DNA of 64,000 bases from assembly GCA_010015805.1 (NCBI GenBank), contig ML978135.1, forward strand, positions 664,648-728,647. Direction: 5' to 3'. The position numbers were made by a program, and so were the translations under genes. Under the pieces are notes generated by a model. The model had not been told where the DNA came from. It saw only the letters and a program-made list of their open reading frames with translations, and made no database searches. The stretch is from Rhizodiscina lignyota (taxonomy: Eukaryota > Ascomycota > Dothideomycetes > Aulographales > Rhizodiscinaceae). Positions 30,761 through 41,958 of this stretch are shown here, piece after piece. Within the stretch, counting starts at the first letter, position 1. Each line of letters opens with the position of its first letter.

Positions 30761-33228
30761 TTACTAAACTTGGTTCGTTGTTGGTTTCCGCTGCAAGGTA
30801 TGTTTCCGAGTGTGGAAGAAAGAGCGTGAGGAAGTGCCAAAAAATTTGACCAAGAGTGGTGTTTGGTGAACGTGCGTCAGCACCTATTTGAGTTGCTGAG
30901 GTGTGGACGTTTTGGGAGCATGATTGAAGGGATCGGCAAGAAAAGAGATGGGAGCAGCCTAGTTTGGGATAGCCGGTGTTGTGTTGTGTTGTGAAGTGGT
31001 TAGCGTCCAGGATTGAGTCGGCGCCTGGGAATCAACACAGAGGCGATGTCGGTCGAGTGCGTGTTCGTGAAGAGATTCTACCGCCTTGAGTAGAACAGAG
31101 AAGGACAGCTCCAATCGCACCAGCGAATCTCGCGTGGCCGAATGCTGGGGAAAGGCCCTTTTCTAAGTTCTTACATCAAGCGAGAGCGACGGAGAATAGC
31201 GTTCACGGCGAGCATGGTTCGGGCCGTGATGCTTGATCGGGTCGCCTGGTGTGGCACGAGCGCGGAGGTGGTTGGGATTCTTGCGTGAGATAGGATTCTG
31301 GAGAAATACTCCAAGTGAGCCAATTCGCTTTTTAATTAAAAAATCATCCAAGGCCCCTGAATTCCATACCCACGACCGCCGCACTGGATTTCTCGATGGT
31401 TTGCCCTATACAGATCTACATACCTCTTCGCGTCACACTGCGATCAATGCAGGTCCACAGCCGCGATACCCCGTGAACGCAGGTGATAAGAGCTAGGCAA
31501 TACGACAGGTGGCGCTATGCGGGGTGAGCATAATGAAACACATGTCATGATAATAAGCAAGCAAATTTTGCAGAGGGACGGTAGGCCTCGCGCGCTGCCA
31601 GTATCACTTACTTGTTTCGTGGCAGGAGGAGGTGAATTAGCTGTACAACAGAGCTGAGCGGCACTGACGGCCAGGTGACTGGGCGCAGCTGCGTGCATGT
31701 TCACTTGCAAAAAGGGACTGTTTCCGGACGCCTCGACCAGTGACAGCCCGAAGATCTGGATCTTAAAAGCCCTGTGTAACTGAAACGCACAACCACTGGT
31801 CGGTCATGGACGGGACGTGGGATAAGGTCGACGAGAGTTAGCCACGGATCGCCATGCAGGAACCATTCGTAGGAGGAATTTTCGCGAATTGGCAAAACAA
31901 ATGTCAGCCTTGCCTGGGATCCTCGACACAAGAGCATGTTCGGAGCCCTGTCTGCATGTGGTGAGCTGTAAGCATCGATCCGCAGACCAAACGCTGGAGG
32001 CCGACCACACCGATAAGAGGAGAGCCGAAGAGGGCCGATGATCAATATTAGCCACGGCTGTAGGGTGCCAGTGTCTCGGGGATTCGTAAGCGATCACTTT
32101 GCGTTTGTACGAGGCTATCAAGTCCACTGGCGGCCTCGAGTGAGAGTACAATCTTGCGGCGACGTTGAAGAAAGGTTCGGAGGATTGTCTGGGGCAGGTG
32201 CGGACATCAAGCTCCTGCTTCCGGCTGGTCAGTTCCCAAGTTCGGCTCTCTTCCGTCTCCACACTTTACCGAACCCGTTTCTAGTTGTACGAAGGTACGC
32301 CAATACTGTCCAGCTGAACTGCCCAACGGTAATATTTAGCTCCTTTATCTCGAGCAAGTAGGAAGCGTTTTCACCGCACACTTCTGTCGATCTTTCTTTC
32401 CGCTCGGACTGGCGTGTATGCGTCGATGATATAAAGAAGAAGCCACCTCCGGCTCAAGTCCTCCTCTTAGATTCGATGACGTTCACTTGGGTTGACAATC
32501 AGCTGTATTGACTGCACGCCACTTCACGTTGACATTCGAACCTCCTGTGCTCCTGGGCGAATCACATTGCGACGCAGCACGGCCTCTATGTTTCCTAACA
32601 TCATTGGATAACGACATGAAATGATCGAAATGGAGTAACATCTGTCCGGTCGAGGAGTCAACTTGCTGCCTGACTCAGGCCTGACTCACCAACTCCTCTG
32701 CTAACGGCCGAAATGCAAGCACTATGCAAGCACTATGCAAGCACTATGCAAGCCAGGGCACATGACACCGCGCCCAAGACGCGAGCGTGCAGCGATACGA
32801 ACGCGGCTGCCTTCACGCGTCCAAGGCATCCAAGGCAGAAACCACGCCAAAGGACAAGTGTGTCTTTCGCATTTCTAACCTGTACTCTCCATATCCGCGA
32901 TTGGCGTCGAGCGGTGTGATTCAGAACGCCGATGTCGTCTGAGAAACAGGTATTTGAGATTCCCACCGTCGCGAGTTACTCTCGTTATGCCCAAGTTTGC
33001 GGTTGACACCGTGTCTGATTTTCGGAAAGTTGCCGCTTCACATTCCATAAAGCTCACATCCCCCATGTCTTTCCAATTCTGTCTTCTGACCCCAGAAGCC
33101 TCTCCGCCTTCCTGTCAATCTCGGGATAGCCCCTACGTTTCTCAGTCGTCATCAGCTTACTACCATCCAAGTCAATCTACATATAACTCAGCAGCCTCGC
33201 AGCCTTCTCCGTATTATATCAATCCGCA
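30761..33228. other. Long divergent intergenic region
   Basis: About 2.5 kb between the starts of the rhodopsin-like gene and the GFA-domain gene; both promoters should be here. It contains an 11-bp tandem repeat at 32713-32754. Overlapping antisense frames at 31.7-32.3 kb are unsupported. Confidence 0.5.
32713..32754 (+). repeat. 11-bp tandem repeat, 3.8 copies
   Basis: ATGCAAGCACT occurs three times in perfect succession (32713, 32724, 32735), followed by a partial copy ATGCAAGCC at 32746. Confidence 0.9.
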
Positions 33229-33691
33229 ATGGCCCCAGTCGAGCAACCAGAGACCGAACAACCCTCAGCCACTTACGATGGCAGCTGCCACTGCGGCGCC
33301 ATTGCCTTTAAAGCCACTCTATCGCCCCCGATAGAGCAGCAGAAGCTCACGCAGTGCAACTGCAGCATCTGCTACCGCAATGGCTACCACCTGGTCTTCA
33401 CTCCAGACGAGAATGTGGAATGGACCAAAGGCGGCGAGGATGCCATGACGGTGCGTCTCTTTAAATAATGGGTTTCGTCTCGGTAACATCACTAACATTC
33501 AATAACAGAAGTACTCCTTCAACAAGCAGCGCATCGTCCATCACTTCTGCCCTACCTGTGGCACCAGCCTCTTGGCCCGATCTGTCGACCCTAATTTCTT
33601 CCCTGGCTTCGTGGGCGTGAATGCTAGGTCGTTTGATGGCGTTGATGTTAACACCTTGGAGAAAAGGATCATCGATGGCAAGGCTCTTTGA
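33229..33691 (+). CDS. GFA/CENP-V domain carbon-sulfur lyase-like protein
   Basis: Two exons (33229-33450, 33509-33691; 58-nt intron, phase 0) encode 134 residues. The zinc-binding pattern of the glutathione-dependent formaldehyde-activating enzyme fold is complete: GSCHCGAIAF, QCNCSICYRNG and HFCPTCGTSLLARS. The length is that of a single-domain member. Known of the fold: binds zinc, and some members react with S-hydroxymethyl-glutathione. Most fungal paralogues have no proven substrate, so a specific formaldehyde role is not claimed. It probably acts in the cytosol (no targeting signal is seen). Confidence 0.88.
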
Positions 33692-34691
33692 GTTCAGCCA
33701 AATGTTTGAGGCTTCGTTGCAGAACGAATCACCTCTCTCAATGATGGCCGAATCAGGAAGAAGACTAGTTAATTTGCTTCATAGATGGCTGAATGGGGAG
33801 GATGAGGAGGAAATAATTGTCAGATTGATAATGGACTTATCGGATAGTGTAGTTATCGTAAAAGAAAGTATATCATCTTTAGGATGTTTTGTTTCATATT
33901 TGAATTATTGTGTCAACGCGATTATGCGATTTGACTATGTGGAACGACCCAAGGGGCAATATCTATCCGTTACCCTGCCTCCAAGGGTAATAAAATAGTA
34001 AGCAATCGAGACTGCTTCAATGGTAAAGGCGGACAGTTCTTGCACTTTAAAGTAAACGAGACTTCTCAGAAAGTCTGGTTCGAGCTTCTTCGGGGTATTT
34101 CCCATGATAAACTACTATTGAAAATCTTTTCCAGTTGGTTGGTTGCGAGAATACATCCTAGCTGCTCACTGTCCAGGATAACCCATTTGCCACCCTCGAA
34201 CCTGCTCATGAGGTGAACGCCATTGATGTCAATGTCGCCTAGACCTTGACGAGCATTTGATCACACAGGTTCCATGCAAGGTCAAATGTGACACAATTTT
34301 CCTTACTGATACTCCATCAGCACCATTGGACTGGATCGCCGGGGAATGACGCCTTTTGCTGTAGGAAATCATTGAAATCAACACGTGTGGAGCGATTGCC
34401 GCCCCGTGCAAGACGCATAAGACTGAACAAGACCAAAAGTGTGCAATTCTGGTAGTTTCCCGACAAGTCGATTGCCAATTATGCTGGCTTCAATCCTGTT
34501 ATAGACATCAACGGTCCTCATATATTACATCGAGCATTCCCAGGGAGAAACACAGCCATCTTTCATTAGAACACCATTGTCGCCCCTTCCGATGCATATG
34601 TGACATCAATCAATGTGTCCGAGTTGTTTGTGCTATTATCCCACGTACGCCATGTAAAACCAACCCACACGCTGATGTATGCACTTCCGTC
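33692..34691. other. AT-rich convergent intergenic region with decayed coding fragments
   Basis: The base composition drops here relative to neighbours, most clearly at 33.7-34.0 kb. It should contain the 3' ends of the GFA gene and the KRE9-like gene. Minus-strand fragments at 34076-34510 look like decayed coding sequence and are listed separately. Confidence 0.45.
34076..34510 (-). pseudogene. Decayed coding fragments, family unknown
   Basis: Three protein-like stretches follow each other on the minus strand in different frames: an upstream piece (RIEASIIGNRLVGKLPELHT, about 34510-34435), a middle piece (GGNRSTRVDFNDFLQQKAS, about 34400-34330) and a downstream piece (DIDINGVHLMSRFEGGKWVI, then LDSEQLGCILATNQLEKIF, about 34235-34076). 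Stops and frame shifts separate them, and ordinary introns join them poorly. The surrounding DNA is AT-rich. I infer a degraded gene. No family is recognised. Confidence 0.3.
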
Positions 34692-35672
34692 TCAGTCCTT
34701 CCACCGATTGAGGAACTTCTGCATGTCGCCCGCTGGACCTGCAAGAGCTGAAGCCTATAAAAGTATTGTCAGCAATTGAAGGGAATCTCCACTCGCAGGA
34801 TGCTCGAACGTACGGTATTCTCCATCTGGCTGACGCTATGAGTATTACTCTGTGTAATTGTCGTTGCCACCGTCGCTACGGGCAGGAAAGTCGTTGCGAT
34901 AGAGACGCTCGAAGTCGGGAAGAGAGGTGTAGTATTTTTCTTCGTGATCGACGTAGGAGGCTGGACCATCATCGGAGCCATTCTCGTCAGGCCCGTCTGT
35001 TCGTTGTAGGGAACGTTGAAGCCATCAGCTGCTCCTCCAGCGGGATTGTTTGCGACCTGATTGACGGTGTCACGAGCCGTGGCATCTTTCACTGGCAGGC
35101 CGGCTTGGATCTTCGCAGAGAAGGTGCCAGTCATTCCGGAAATTGTGAAATGCGGCGAGAAGTTGATGACCTGGCCGCCCTCGCTAGCCACTGAGGTAAT
35201 ACGAAGGTAGCTGCAGTTTGCTGTCAGTCTCTGCTCATCCATATTACGGCATACGCTTGTGCATGGTTGTAATAAAACTCCCTCAACGTACTATGCGTTC
35301 TTCGACTCGCCGCCCAAGGTGGCTTGAACAACGCCCTGGGCTGCATTCCCGCTGAATTGGGTATTCGGAGGTATGAGGTTCACAATAACGTCCTGCATTG
35401 GCCAGTGAGCATCTGCTTGGGGGTCTCAAGGAGCCCTCTCCGCTGAACAGACTGAAACATACAGAGTTGGCATCAGTATTCCCGCCAGCCATCAAATCGA
35501 TTTGGTAGGTCTTCAGGTCAGATAACGAAGGTGACGACCCAGAGTCCTTCCATTTTATGGAAATAGCTCCAGCTGGCACCTTAGCACCAGCTGCCGGGAT
35601 TGTGAATTCAACATCGGCGAAACAGAACGGCGCGGTCGTGGCGAGGAGGGAAAGGAGGTTCAGAGACCGCAT
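34692..35672 (-). CDS. KRE9/KNH1-like cell-wall protein
   Basis: Four exons read right to left (35672-35463, 35392-35292, 35210-34814, 34754-34692) encode 256 residues; all phases agree. There is a signal peptide (MRSLNLLSLLATTAPFCFA), an N-terminal Ig-like Ser/Thr-rich domain (VEFTIPAAGAKVPAG, ISIKWKDSGSSPS) and the C-terminal KRE9 domain (QTGLTRMAPMMVQPPTSIT, TPLFPTSSVSIATTFLP, VSQMENT). The last 21 codons sit on a separate small exon (ASALAGPAG...). Known role in yeast: O-glycosylated secretory or cell-surface protein needed for beta-1,6-glucan assembly. The length matches Kre9/Knh1. It shares a roughly 500-nt divergent promoter region with the BTB gene. Confidence 0.9.
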
Positions 35673-36170
35673 TTTGCTTGTTGCGCACAGAGCGCGTCCG
35701 GTATTCGTTCGAAATGCTCTAGCTAGAACGTAAGTTTGCGGTTCTGTGTGATTCTCTCCCGAAAACGAGTGTGGGTTGGCGGTAGTTGGGTGAAACGTCA
35801 GCGAAAGTGGGCGGAGCGGCGAGTTTCTTGATGGCGTTGAGGCTCTGCCAGGAAATCCAGACAACGCGCGGGAGCCAAGCCAAATCCTTAGCTTAGCTCC
35901 AATACCCCCGTCCTCAATCTCCGCACAACTCATCCAACCCCCTCATTATATTTGCGCCCACCTTCAATTGAGCTGTGGGAGAAGCCTCACGCTCTCCTTC
36001 TCTGTCATTCGTTTCGCTTCCTTGCGATTTTTTTCCTGGGCCCCTTCAAAACACCGCTAATATCACGTTGCGCTTCGCGATTCCTACCTCCGCGCAAACC
36101 GTCGCAACTCTACATTTTATTAGAACGCATTTCCGAACACTTAGCAATGTTTCCAGAGTAATACCTCACA
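35673..36170. promoter_or_regulatory. Bidirectional promoter region, KRE9-like / BTB
   Basis: 498 nt between two divergent start codons. It contains pyrimidine-rich tracts (CTCTCCTTCTCTG near 35991) upstream of the BTB gene. No distinct factor-binding site is assigned. Confidence 0.4.
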
Positions 36171-37031
36171 ATGGCGGACGCGGAAGTGCAAATACCAGAC
36201 CCCTCTGCCGATGTGGAGATGGGCGGGGAAGAGGAAGGTGATGGGGGAGCGGAAGTCGTGGAAGAAGAGACTATGCTCCCTGATGTCGAGGTGGAGACGA
36301 AGCGCGAATCCTTCTTGGACTTCCTGAAGTCGCCAATTATCGAACTGGCCGTCGGTATAGGTGAGAACGAGACTATCCTTACGGCGCATCAGGCCTTGTT
36401 AATCAAATCACCTTACTTCCAAGAGGCTTGCGCGCGTTTCGGGCCAGATGAGAAACGTCGAAGAATTGATCTACCAGATGAAGATTTATCTGCTGTAGGC
36501 TCGGTTCTGGAATATCTCTATAATGATGAATATTTCCCGAAAAGACTGGCACCGTCCGCGAAAGACTCCGCTCTAGAGGCCGACCCTTCGGTTCCTTCAC
36601 CCGACAACACCGGCGCTGCTCTGCTGAAGCATGCGCGCATTTACACACTGGCCGAGAAATTCCGCCTGCCATCTCTCAAGTCGCTTGCGCATTCGAAGAT
36701 TCACCGCACGAACTCGACCGCTCGTGGCGAGATTGCCTACGCACGATACGTGTATAAGGAAACGAGTCGCGACGATCAACAAATCAGGAAACCGGTGGCA
36801 GCATTTTGGGCGACGAGGAGCCATGTGTTGCGCCACGAGGCTGAAGAAGAATTCAGAACTATGTGTCTGGAATTCCCACAATTTAGCTTCGACGTTCTGA
36901 GCCTGGTCTTGGATCAAAAGGAGAAGGGAAAAGTAAGAGGTGGTGCAGAAGAAGCGGAGTCGAGCAGAGGCGTCACAGGCACGCCCGTTGTGCATAGTGG
37001 AAGGAAGAGGCAAAGAACGAGCGGGATTTGA
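36171..37031 (+). CDS. BTB/POZ domain protein
   Basis: An intronless 286-residue protein. An acidic N terminus (about 1-45; GGEEEGDGG, EEETMLPD) leads into a BTB fold at about 46-200: SPIIELAVG, TILTAHQALLIKSPYFQEAC, RIDLPDEDLSAVGSVLEYLYNDEYFP, then ARIYTLAEKFRLPSLKSLA. The C terminus is basic (GRKRQRTSG), possibly nuclear. Known of the family: homo- or hetero-oligomerisation and, in many cases, Cullin-3 adaptor function. Without a second recognisable domain its partner cannot be named. Confidence 0.87.
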   Translation: MADAEVQIPDPSADVEMGGEEEGDGGAEVVEEETMLPDVEVETKRESFLDFLKSPIIELAVGIGENETILTAHQALLIKSPYFQEACARFGPDEKRRRIDLPDEDLSAVGSVLEYLYNDEYFPKRLAPSAKDSALEADPSVPSPDNTGAALLKHARIYTLAEKFRLPSLKSLAHSKIHRTNSTARGEIAYARYVYKETSRDDQQIRKPVAAFWATRSHVLRHEAEEEFRTMCLEFPQFSFDVLSLVLDQKEKGKVRGGAEEAESSRGVTGTPVVHSGRKRQRTSGI

Positions 37032-37388
37032 TCGATATTTTTTTTATATAAATTTTTTTGCAAAGCGAGTCATTCTTCAGATGGATATCCAAAGTTTCTT
37101 CCAATTTTACATATCACATAGGGAGCAAGAGGTGCAGTGGGCAGCTGCGTTACTTACCTGGTGGCTTAACTATGGCGTGGGGTTATGGCGTGGATGGATC
37201 TATTTTCGAGAGACTCTTTCCTCATAGTCGTTCACAAAAGTCCCGTTCCTAGCATTCTATGTAAGATACTTCATATTCTCAGCAGAGCAGATATTGGCCT
37301 TGCAGCGCAAGCGAGGTTGTACGATACCACAATTGTAGCATAATCTCTGACTTCAATTGCGCAGTGTCAAGTTGACCTGCTCTTTACT
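37032..37388. terminator. Convergent 3' region of the BTB and peptidase genes
   Basis: It begins with an AT-rich tract (TTTTTTTATATAAATTTTTTT at about 37040-37060) just after the BTB stop, a typical fungal polyadenylation environment. No gene is seen. Confidence 0.4.
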
Positions 37389-39209
37389 TCATGCCTTAAC
37401 AGCCTTCTCGACCTCCTCAGGCTCCTTAACAGCCGTGGTCAGATTGTCACATCCATTCTCCGTAACCACGACATCGTCCTCGATCCTCACACCACCAACC
37501 TGCCAATACCTCTCCAGCACATCTGCATCAATGAACTTACTATGCGTATCATTTTTCAGATACGGCTCGATCATGAACCTGCAGAAATACACACCCGGCT
37601 CAACCGTGATAACAGCCCCGGCTGGAACCTTTCCTCTTACTCTTAGATACCGAAACATGATGTCCGTATCCTTGTAGTTCGCGAAGCCCCCAACATCGTG
37701 CGTATCCATGCCGAGATAGTGGCCCAGGCCATGCGGGTAGAACGCTGTGCTCGTGCGACTCTTAAAGATTTCGTCCTTGTCACCCTTCAAGATGCCCAAC
37801 TTCAACAACCCATCGATAGCAATCTTGTGTGAGTGGGCGTGGATATCGTCCCACACCGCACCTGCCTTCAGCATCCCCATGCACGTCTTCTGCATGTCGA
37901 GGACGAGGTCGTAAATCTCGCGACTTTCTTTCGTAAAGGTTCCATTGATCGGAAACGTCCGCGTCACATCCGCACAGTAGCAGCGATACTCGCACCCTGC
38001 ATCCACCAGCATGTTCAACGGCATGCCTCCCTTGTACCCATTCCCGCTCTCATCCAAATCGGCATTGTTGTGCACGTAGTGCAGAGTTGAAGCACTAGTC
38101 CCGCTCGCCATGATAGGATGGTACGCCATCTCGCCGCACCCGCACACCATGCAGTGGCTGCGGAAAACAGCGTCGAGCTCGCGCTCGTTCTTGGCGGCTC
38201 GCGCCGCTCGCTGCACCGCTGCATGCGCTTGGTTGGTGACGATGTTGGCGTGGCGTAGCATCGCGATCTCGTACTCATCCTTGGTGGTGCGGGCAAAGTC
38301 TAGCGCGGAGCGAAGTAGCGAGAAGTTGGTGGTGCTGAACTCGAGGAAGGTGACGTGCGAGGAGACTTGCGAATCGCCAGAGAGGCAGTAGATGGGCAGG
38401 GTGGAGTGGGCCTTGTTGGTAAGGTACTGGTTCAGGGAGGTCCCCGGGAGGCATGTGTCGATGTCGAACCTGGACTGAGTTAGAGTACGTTGAGATGAGA
38501 GTAGTCGTGAGGAAGTGCAATGCAAAATAGCTCTAAGGGCTCCTTCAAGTTTCTTTAGATAGCATATCATGGGTGCTTACTTCTCCATTGCCTCTTCAGT
38601 GGTCAAAGGCAGACCCGACCAAATCACCTCATCCGCGTCAATGGGAGGGATGAATAAGGTGGACTTGTCTTGCTCAATGTTGTATGCATAGTAGCAATCT
38701 GGCAGCTCGCAGCCAGTTAGATAGAAGAAATACCGGCGTTGTCTGATAGAGAAGTTAGAAGCGTGAGTATGGCATGAGACGGCAGCGGCCATAGCAACAA
38801 GAGAAGTGGCATATTGAAACTATGGACAACGAGGATAGAGTGCTTGTGAGATGGTAGAACTATAACTGAAGATCATAATGAGAGTGCACGGAAACGAAGC
38901 CGTTGAAAGAATCGCAAGAGAACAAGAAATGTGTACCGGAATGGCACCTGTTGGTCGTTGTCCTGCATTGAAACAGTATCAGCAGATCCGTGGAGTAATA
39001 CCAATCTCAAATATGATAGACAGGAGTCATAGAAGTTCGAGAGTGGAGCATACCTCTATCAGTTTGTCCTTCTGGCCCTCAAGGTAGATTACGCCCTTCC
39101 CCCCTCCACCATTCTGTTTAATCCACTCAGCTACTTTGCGCGCATGCGCCTTCGCGGGATATTTCTCCTTTAAGAGGGGAGCCTCTTCAGTGTTGGGTGC
39201 CTCCTTCAT
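37389..39209 (-). CDS. Xaa-Pro aminopeptidase/prolidase (M24B, PepP-like)
   Basis: Four exons read right to left (39209-39054, 38962-38937, 38742-38581, 38469-37389) encode 474 residues, the usual length. Exon 2 is only 26 nt (DNDQQVPFR, split in the Arg codon). The N-terminal creatinase-like domain has [19 protein letters not shown]. The catalytic domain has the five metal ligands: the two Asp in [18 protein letters not shown], the His in [13 protein letters not shown], the Glu in ITVEPGVYF and the Glu in [14 protein letters not shown]. Known reaction: Mn2+-dependent removal of an N-terminal residue before proline, or cleavage of Xaa-Pro dipeptides, in the cytosol. Introns are 91, 194 and 111 nt, longer than average here. 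Confidence 0.92.
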
Positions 39210-39621
39210 TCTTTAGGTTATCAACCAGTCCAATTGCTAATTGAGTTGTGGTTGTTGTAGTTGCAGAACGGCTAGAGTCGGGGATAAGTTCGGTACACGA
39301 GGTAGACAGTAGCTACGCTGAAAGCAGTCACAATCCGCGCCGTGTTTAACTACAGCCTGTAGTAAGCTATACCGCATAGCATAGAGCATAAAATGGGGTT
39401 TCAAGGATTCTCATTTCAAATAAGTGTATCGCTGCGTGACACACAACCGTACCCGCTGATTATGCTACCATGAACATGTAGCTGTTCAAGTTCATCATAT
39501 TCCCCCGCCCAAAACGCCGGCGCCAATGTTCAATTCACAGTGATATACAAGATCCCAGGCGCAGTATGCACAATCCCGAACCATTCCCTTAGCCAATCTA
39601 TCTGCAGCAAGCGCTCAATTT
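39210..39621. other. Intergenic region, peptidase promoter and ROT1 3' UTR
   Basis: 412 nt between two minus-strand genes. No coding sequence is supported. Confidence 0.5.
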
Positions 39622-40673
39622 CTAGAAGCAAAAGTACATAACGCTGCCGACCCCGGTAGCGCCAACGCCGAACCACCAGAGCATGTTTGGATTTATCCAA
39701 CCTGGCTGCTTTGCTTGCATTGCCGGCTTGTTGAAGGCAGCGCTCCATTCGTCCAGACTTCGCTTCATGCGGAATTTACTGGAGGAAGTCGAGGATGGCT
39801 GACTTCCACTTGAAGTGGAGGTCGGGTTCAGCGTGCTGGTGGGCAGCATTTGAGGCGGATTGTAGGCGATGTAGAGGGGCATGACTGGTGATCCGTCGAA
39901 ACGGAAGAGATCAAGACGGAGGATATTGTGGTAGGGGTCTGTGTAGACGGAGAATCGCTGTTGCAGTGCATTACTATTCATGCTAGTTCACCTCTGTTTC
40001 ATTCCGACGTACCTGGAAGAGTTCTGATTGGTTGTATCTTGTGTAGATGGCGTTGTCGCCTTCGCACGGTTGGGAGAGTAATTGTCTCCCATCAACCTCG
40101 AAAGGCGCGGTTACTATTGAACCATTTGCGAGCACTTGATATGTGCCGTGCTGCCACTGCATGATGCCACCAGGACATGCTGGGTTTACCGCTGTGTAAA
40201 CAGTTAGTGATCCATTCTGCCAGAGATATAAGAATCCCCTAAAGTAACACACGATTGGCTATTGCTCGATAGTATGCGGTCTCATAGTGGCCATCCGCGG
40301 TGAAAGAGTAGGATATGCCAGTGTGCGACGGCTCGATGAATTGCTCTTTTTTTGGGTTGTAGAAGCCCTGGAAAAAGTATCAGCCCACGCTCTTCCATCA
40401 CATCTCGCACTTATCATTGCTGTTGTTACATACAGGGCCTGTAAACGTCTGATTCGACTTGCTCGACCATGTGCCTACGAGATTCGTGGGTATCCCATCA
40501 GCCCCAGTAGGAGCCGCAGCCGCAGGAGTGGTAGCGGCAACACCAGGTGTAGTAACGACAGCGGGATCTGCTGGCACTCCAGGCGTGGTATCAACGGCGG
40601 CCGCTGGCACGCCCTGCGCCTCAACGAGCGTCGCACCCAGCGTCAGGAGCGCGGCTCCGAGCGACGCGAGCAT
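39622..40673 (-). CDS. rot1: ROT1-like ER chaperone
   Basis: Four exons read right to left (40673-40434, 40367-40253, 40191-40013, 39957-39622) encode 289 residues. A signal peptide ([15 protein letters not shown]) is followed by an Ala/Pro/Thr-rich spacer and then the Rot1 domain: [94 protein letters not shown] Ser/Thr-rich stretch precedes one C-terminal membrane segment ([18 protein letters not shown]). Known role in yeast: essential ER-membrane chaperone required for glycoprotein folding and beta-1,6-glucan synthesis. The Ala/Thr spacer after the signal is longer than in yeast Rot1. Confidence 0.92.
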
Positions 40674-41013
40674 GGTGGTTAGGGTTGGATTCGAGCGATT
40701 GAAATGGTATAGCGAGTGACAGCGGGTCGAAATTCAGGTGTGTGACATTTCTCGGAGGAGGGGGAGGAGTGTGAGAGCGATGGTTGCAGAAGTTGAAAAG
40801 GTTGGCAGTTGTTGGCTTGGGCCCTGGGGGTTGCGAAGCAGCGACATGGATGCAGCGCGTGGCTGTGCCAAGCGATGCGGCGAATTGCAGATGCAGATCT
40901 GCAACAACGCTCTTCAAATTCGTACACCTTCTGGCAATGAATTTCAATATTGGCGAACAGGCATGAGACCTTTGTAGGTGCAATCAATCGAGCAAAGAGC
41001 ATGACAGCACAGC
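40674..41013. promoter_or_regulatory. Bidirectional promoter region, ROT1 / MTHFS
   Basis: 340 nt between divergent start codons. It contains a purine-rich run (GGAGGAGGGGGAGGAG near 40755) on the plus strand. No specific site is assigned. Confidence 0.4.
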
Positions 41014-41844
41014 ATGGCGACTATGCAGGCGGCAAAGAAGCAGCTGCGAAAATTGATCAAAGACCGGCTCTGTGATGTATCATTGGACAGTAGCAAGAAT
41101 CAAAGTGGGATTTCTCTCTGTTAATTGCAGCAAGGCTTATGTGCTAAGGCAGAGAATTAGCTTCCAAGGCATTAGAGACCCTGTTCACGATGCCCCAGTA
41201 TCAGAATGCGCAAAGGATCAGTGTGTACCTGTCCATGCCATCCGGTGAAATATCAACTGCTGGCATTGTCCACGATGCTTTAAAGAATGGAAAGGAAGTT
41301 TTTGTGCCATACACGTATAAGATATCACACCTAGCAGATGGTCCGGGCTCGGTAATGGACATGGTCAAACTTGACGATCTCCGCGACTATGAAGAGCTGC
41401 GGCCTGATAAATGGGGGATCCCAACCCCGACCGAGTCTTCAATCGCGAATAGAATCAATTCATTTGGATCAGTTGGGAAGTCAGTAGGGCACGATGCGTC
41501 CAGTGCACCAGGACAAGGGGGATTGGACCTGATCGTAATGCCTGGAATGGCTTTCGACATGAACATGAATCGTCTCGGTCACGGGAGAGGCTTCTATGAT
41601 TTCTTCTTGGAGCGATTGCAACGACACACAGATACAAAGAAGGGAAGGATGCCACTCTTAGGTTCGAATGCACTGAAGTGGAGTGGTGGAGCTTTGCTGA
41701 CTTGAACTTTTAGTTGGTCTGTCGTTGAAAGAACAGCTACTTGAAGAGTCGTCTGTTCCGACCGATAGTACGGACTGGAAGCTCGATGCGCTCATCACTG
41801 GTGATGGCCAGCTCCTCACAGCATCGCATTCCCGAATTGCTTAA
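41014..41844 (+). CDS. 5-formyltetrahydrofolate cyclo-ligase
   Basis: Three exons (41014-41104, 41161-41661, 41714-41844) encode 240 residues. The basic start KKQLRKLIKDRL is typical, and exon 2 gives ISVYLSMPSGEISTAGIV, then VFVPYTY. The substrate/ATP-binding signature is LIVMPGMAFDMNMNRLGHGRGFYDFFL. The last exon contributes VGLSLKEQLLEES and WKLDALITGDGQL. Known reaction: ATP-dependent conversion of 5-formyl-THF to 5,10-methenyl-THF, the only enzyme using folinic acid as substrate in one-carbon metabolism. The first intron is the least certain junction (weak GTGGGA donor), chosen for phase and branch site. It converges on the SmE gene 114 nt away. Confidence 0.92.
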
Positions 41845-41958
41845 TCACATCTCTTCCATAAGCGTCGAGCACCCTACTCGCGCAGCATGATATCGTAGCC
41901 GTCTTTGTCGCTGTCGTAGTGGTATCAAGGTTGTCCTCAATCCTGACTGAAGGCCTCT

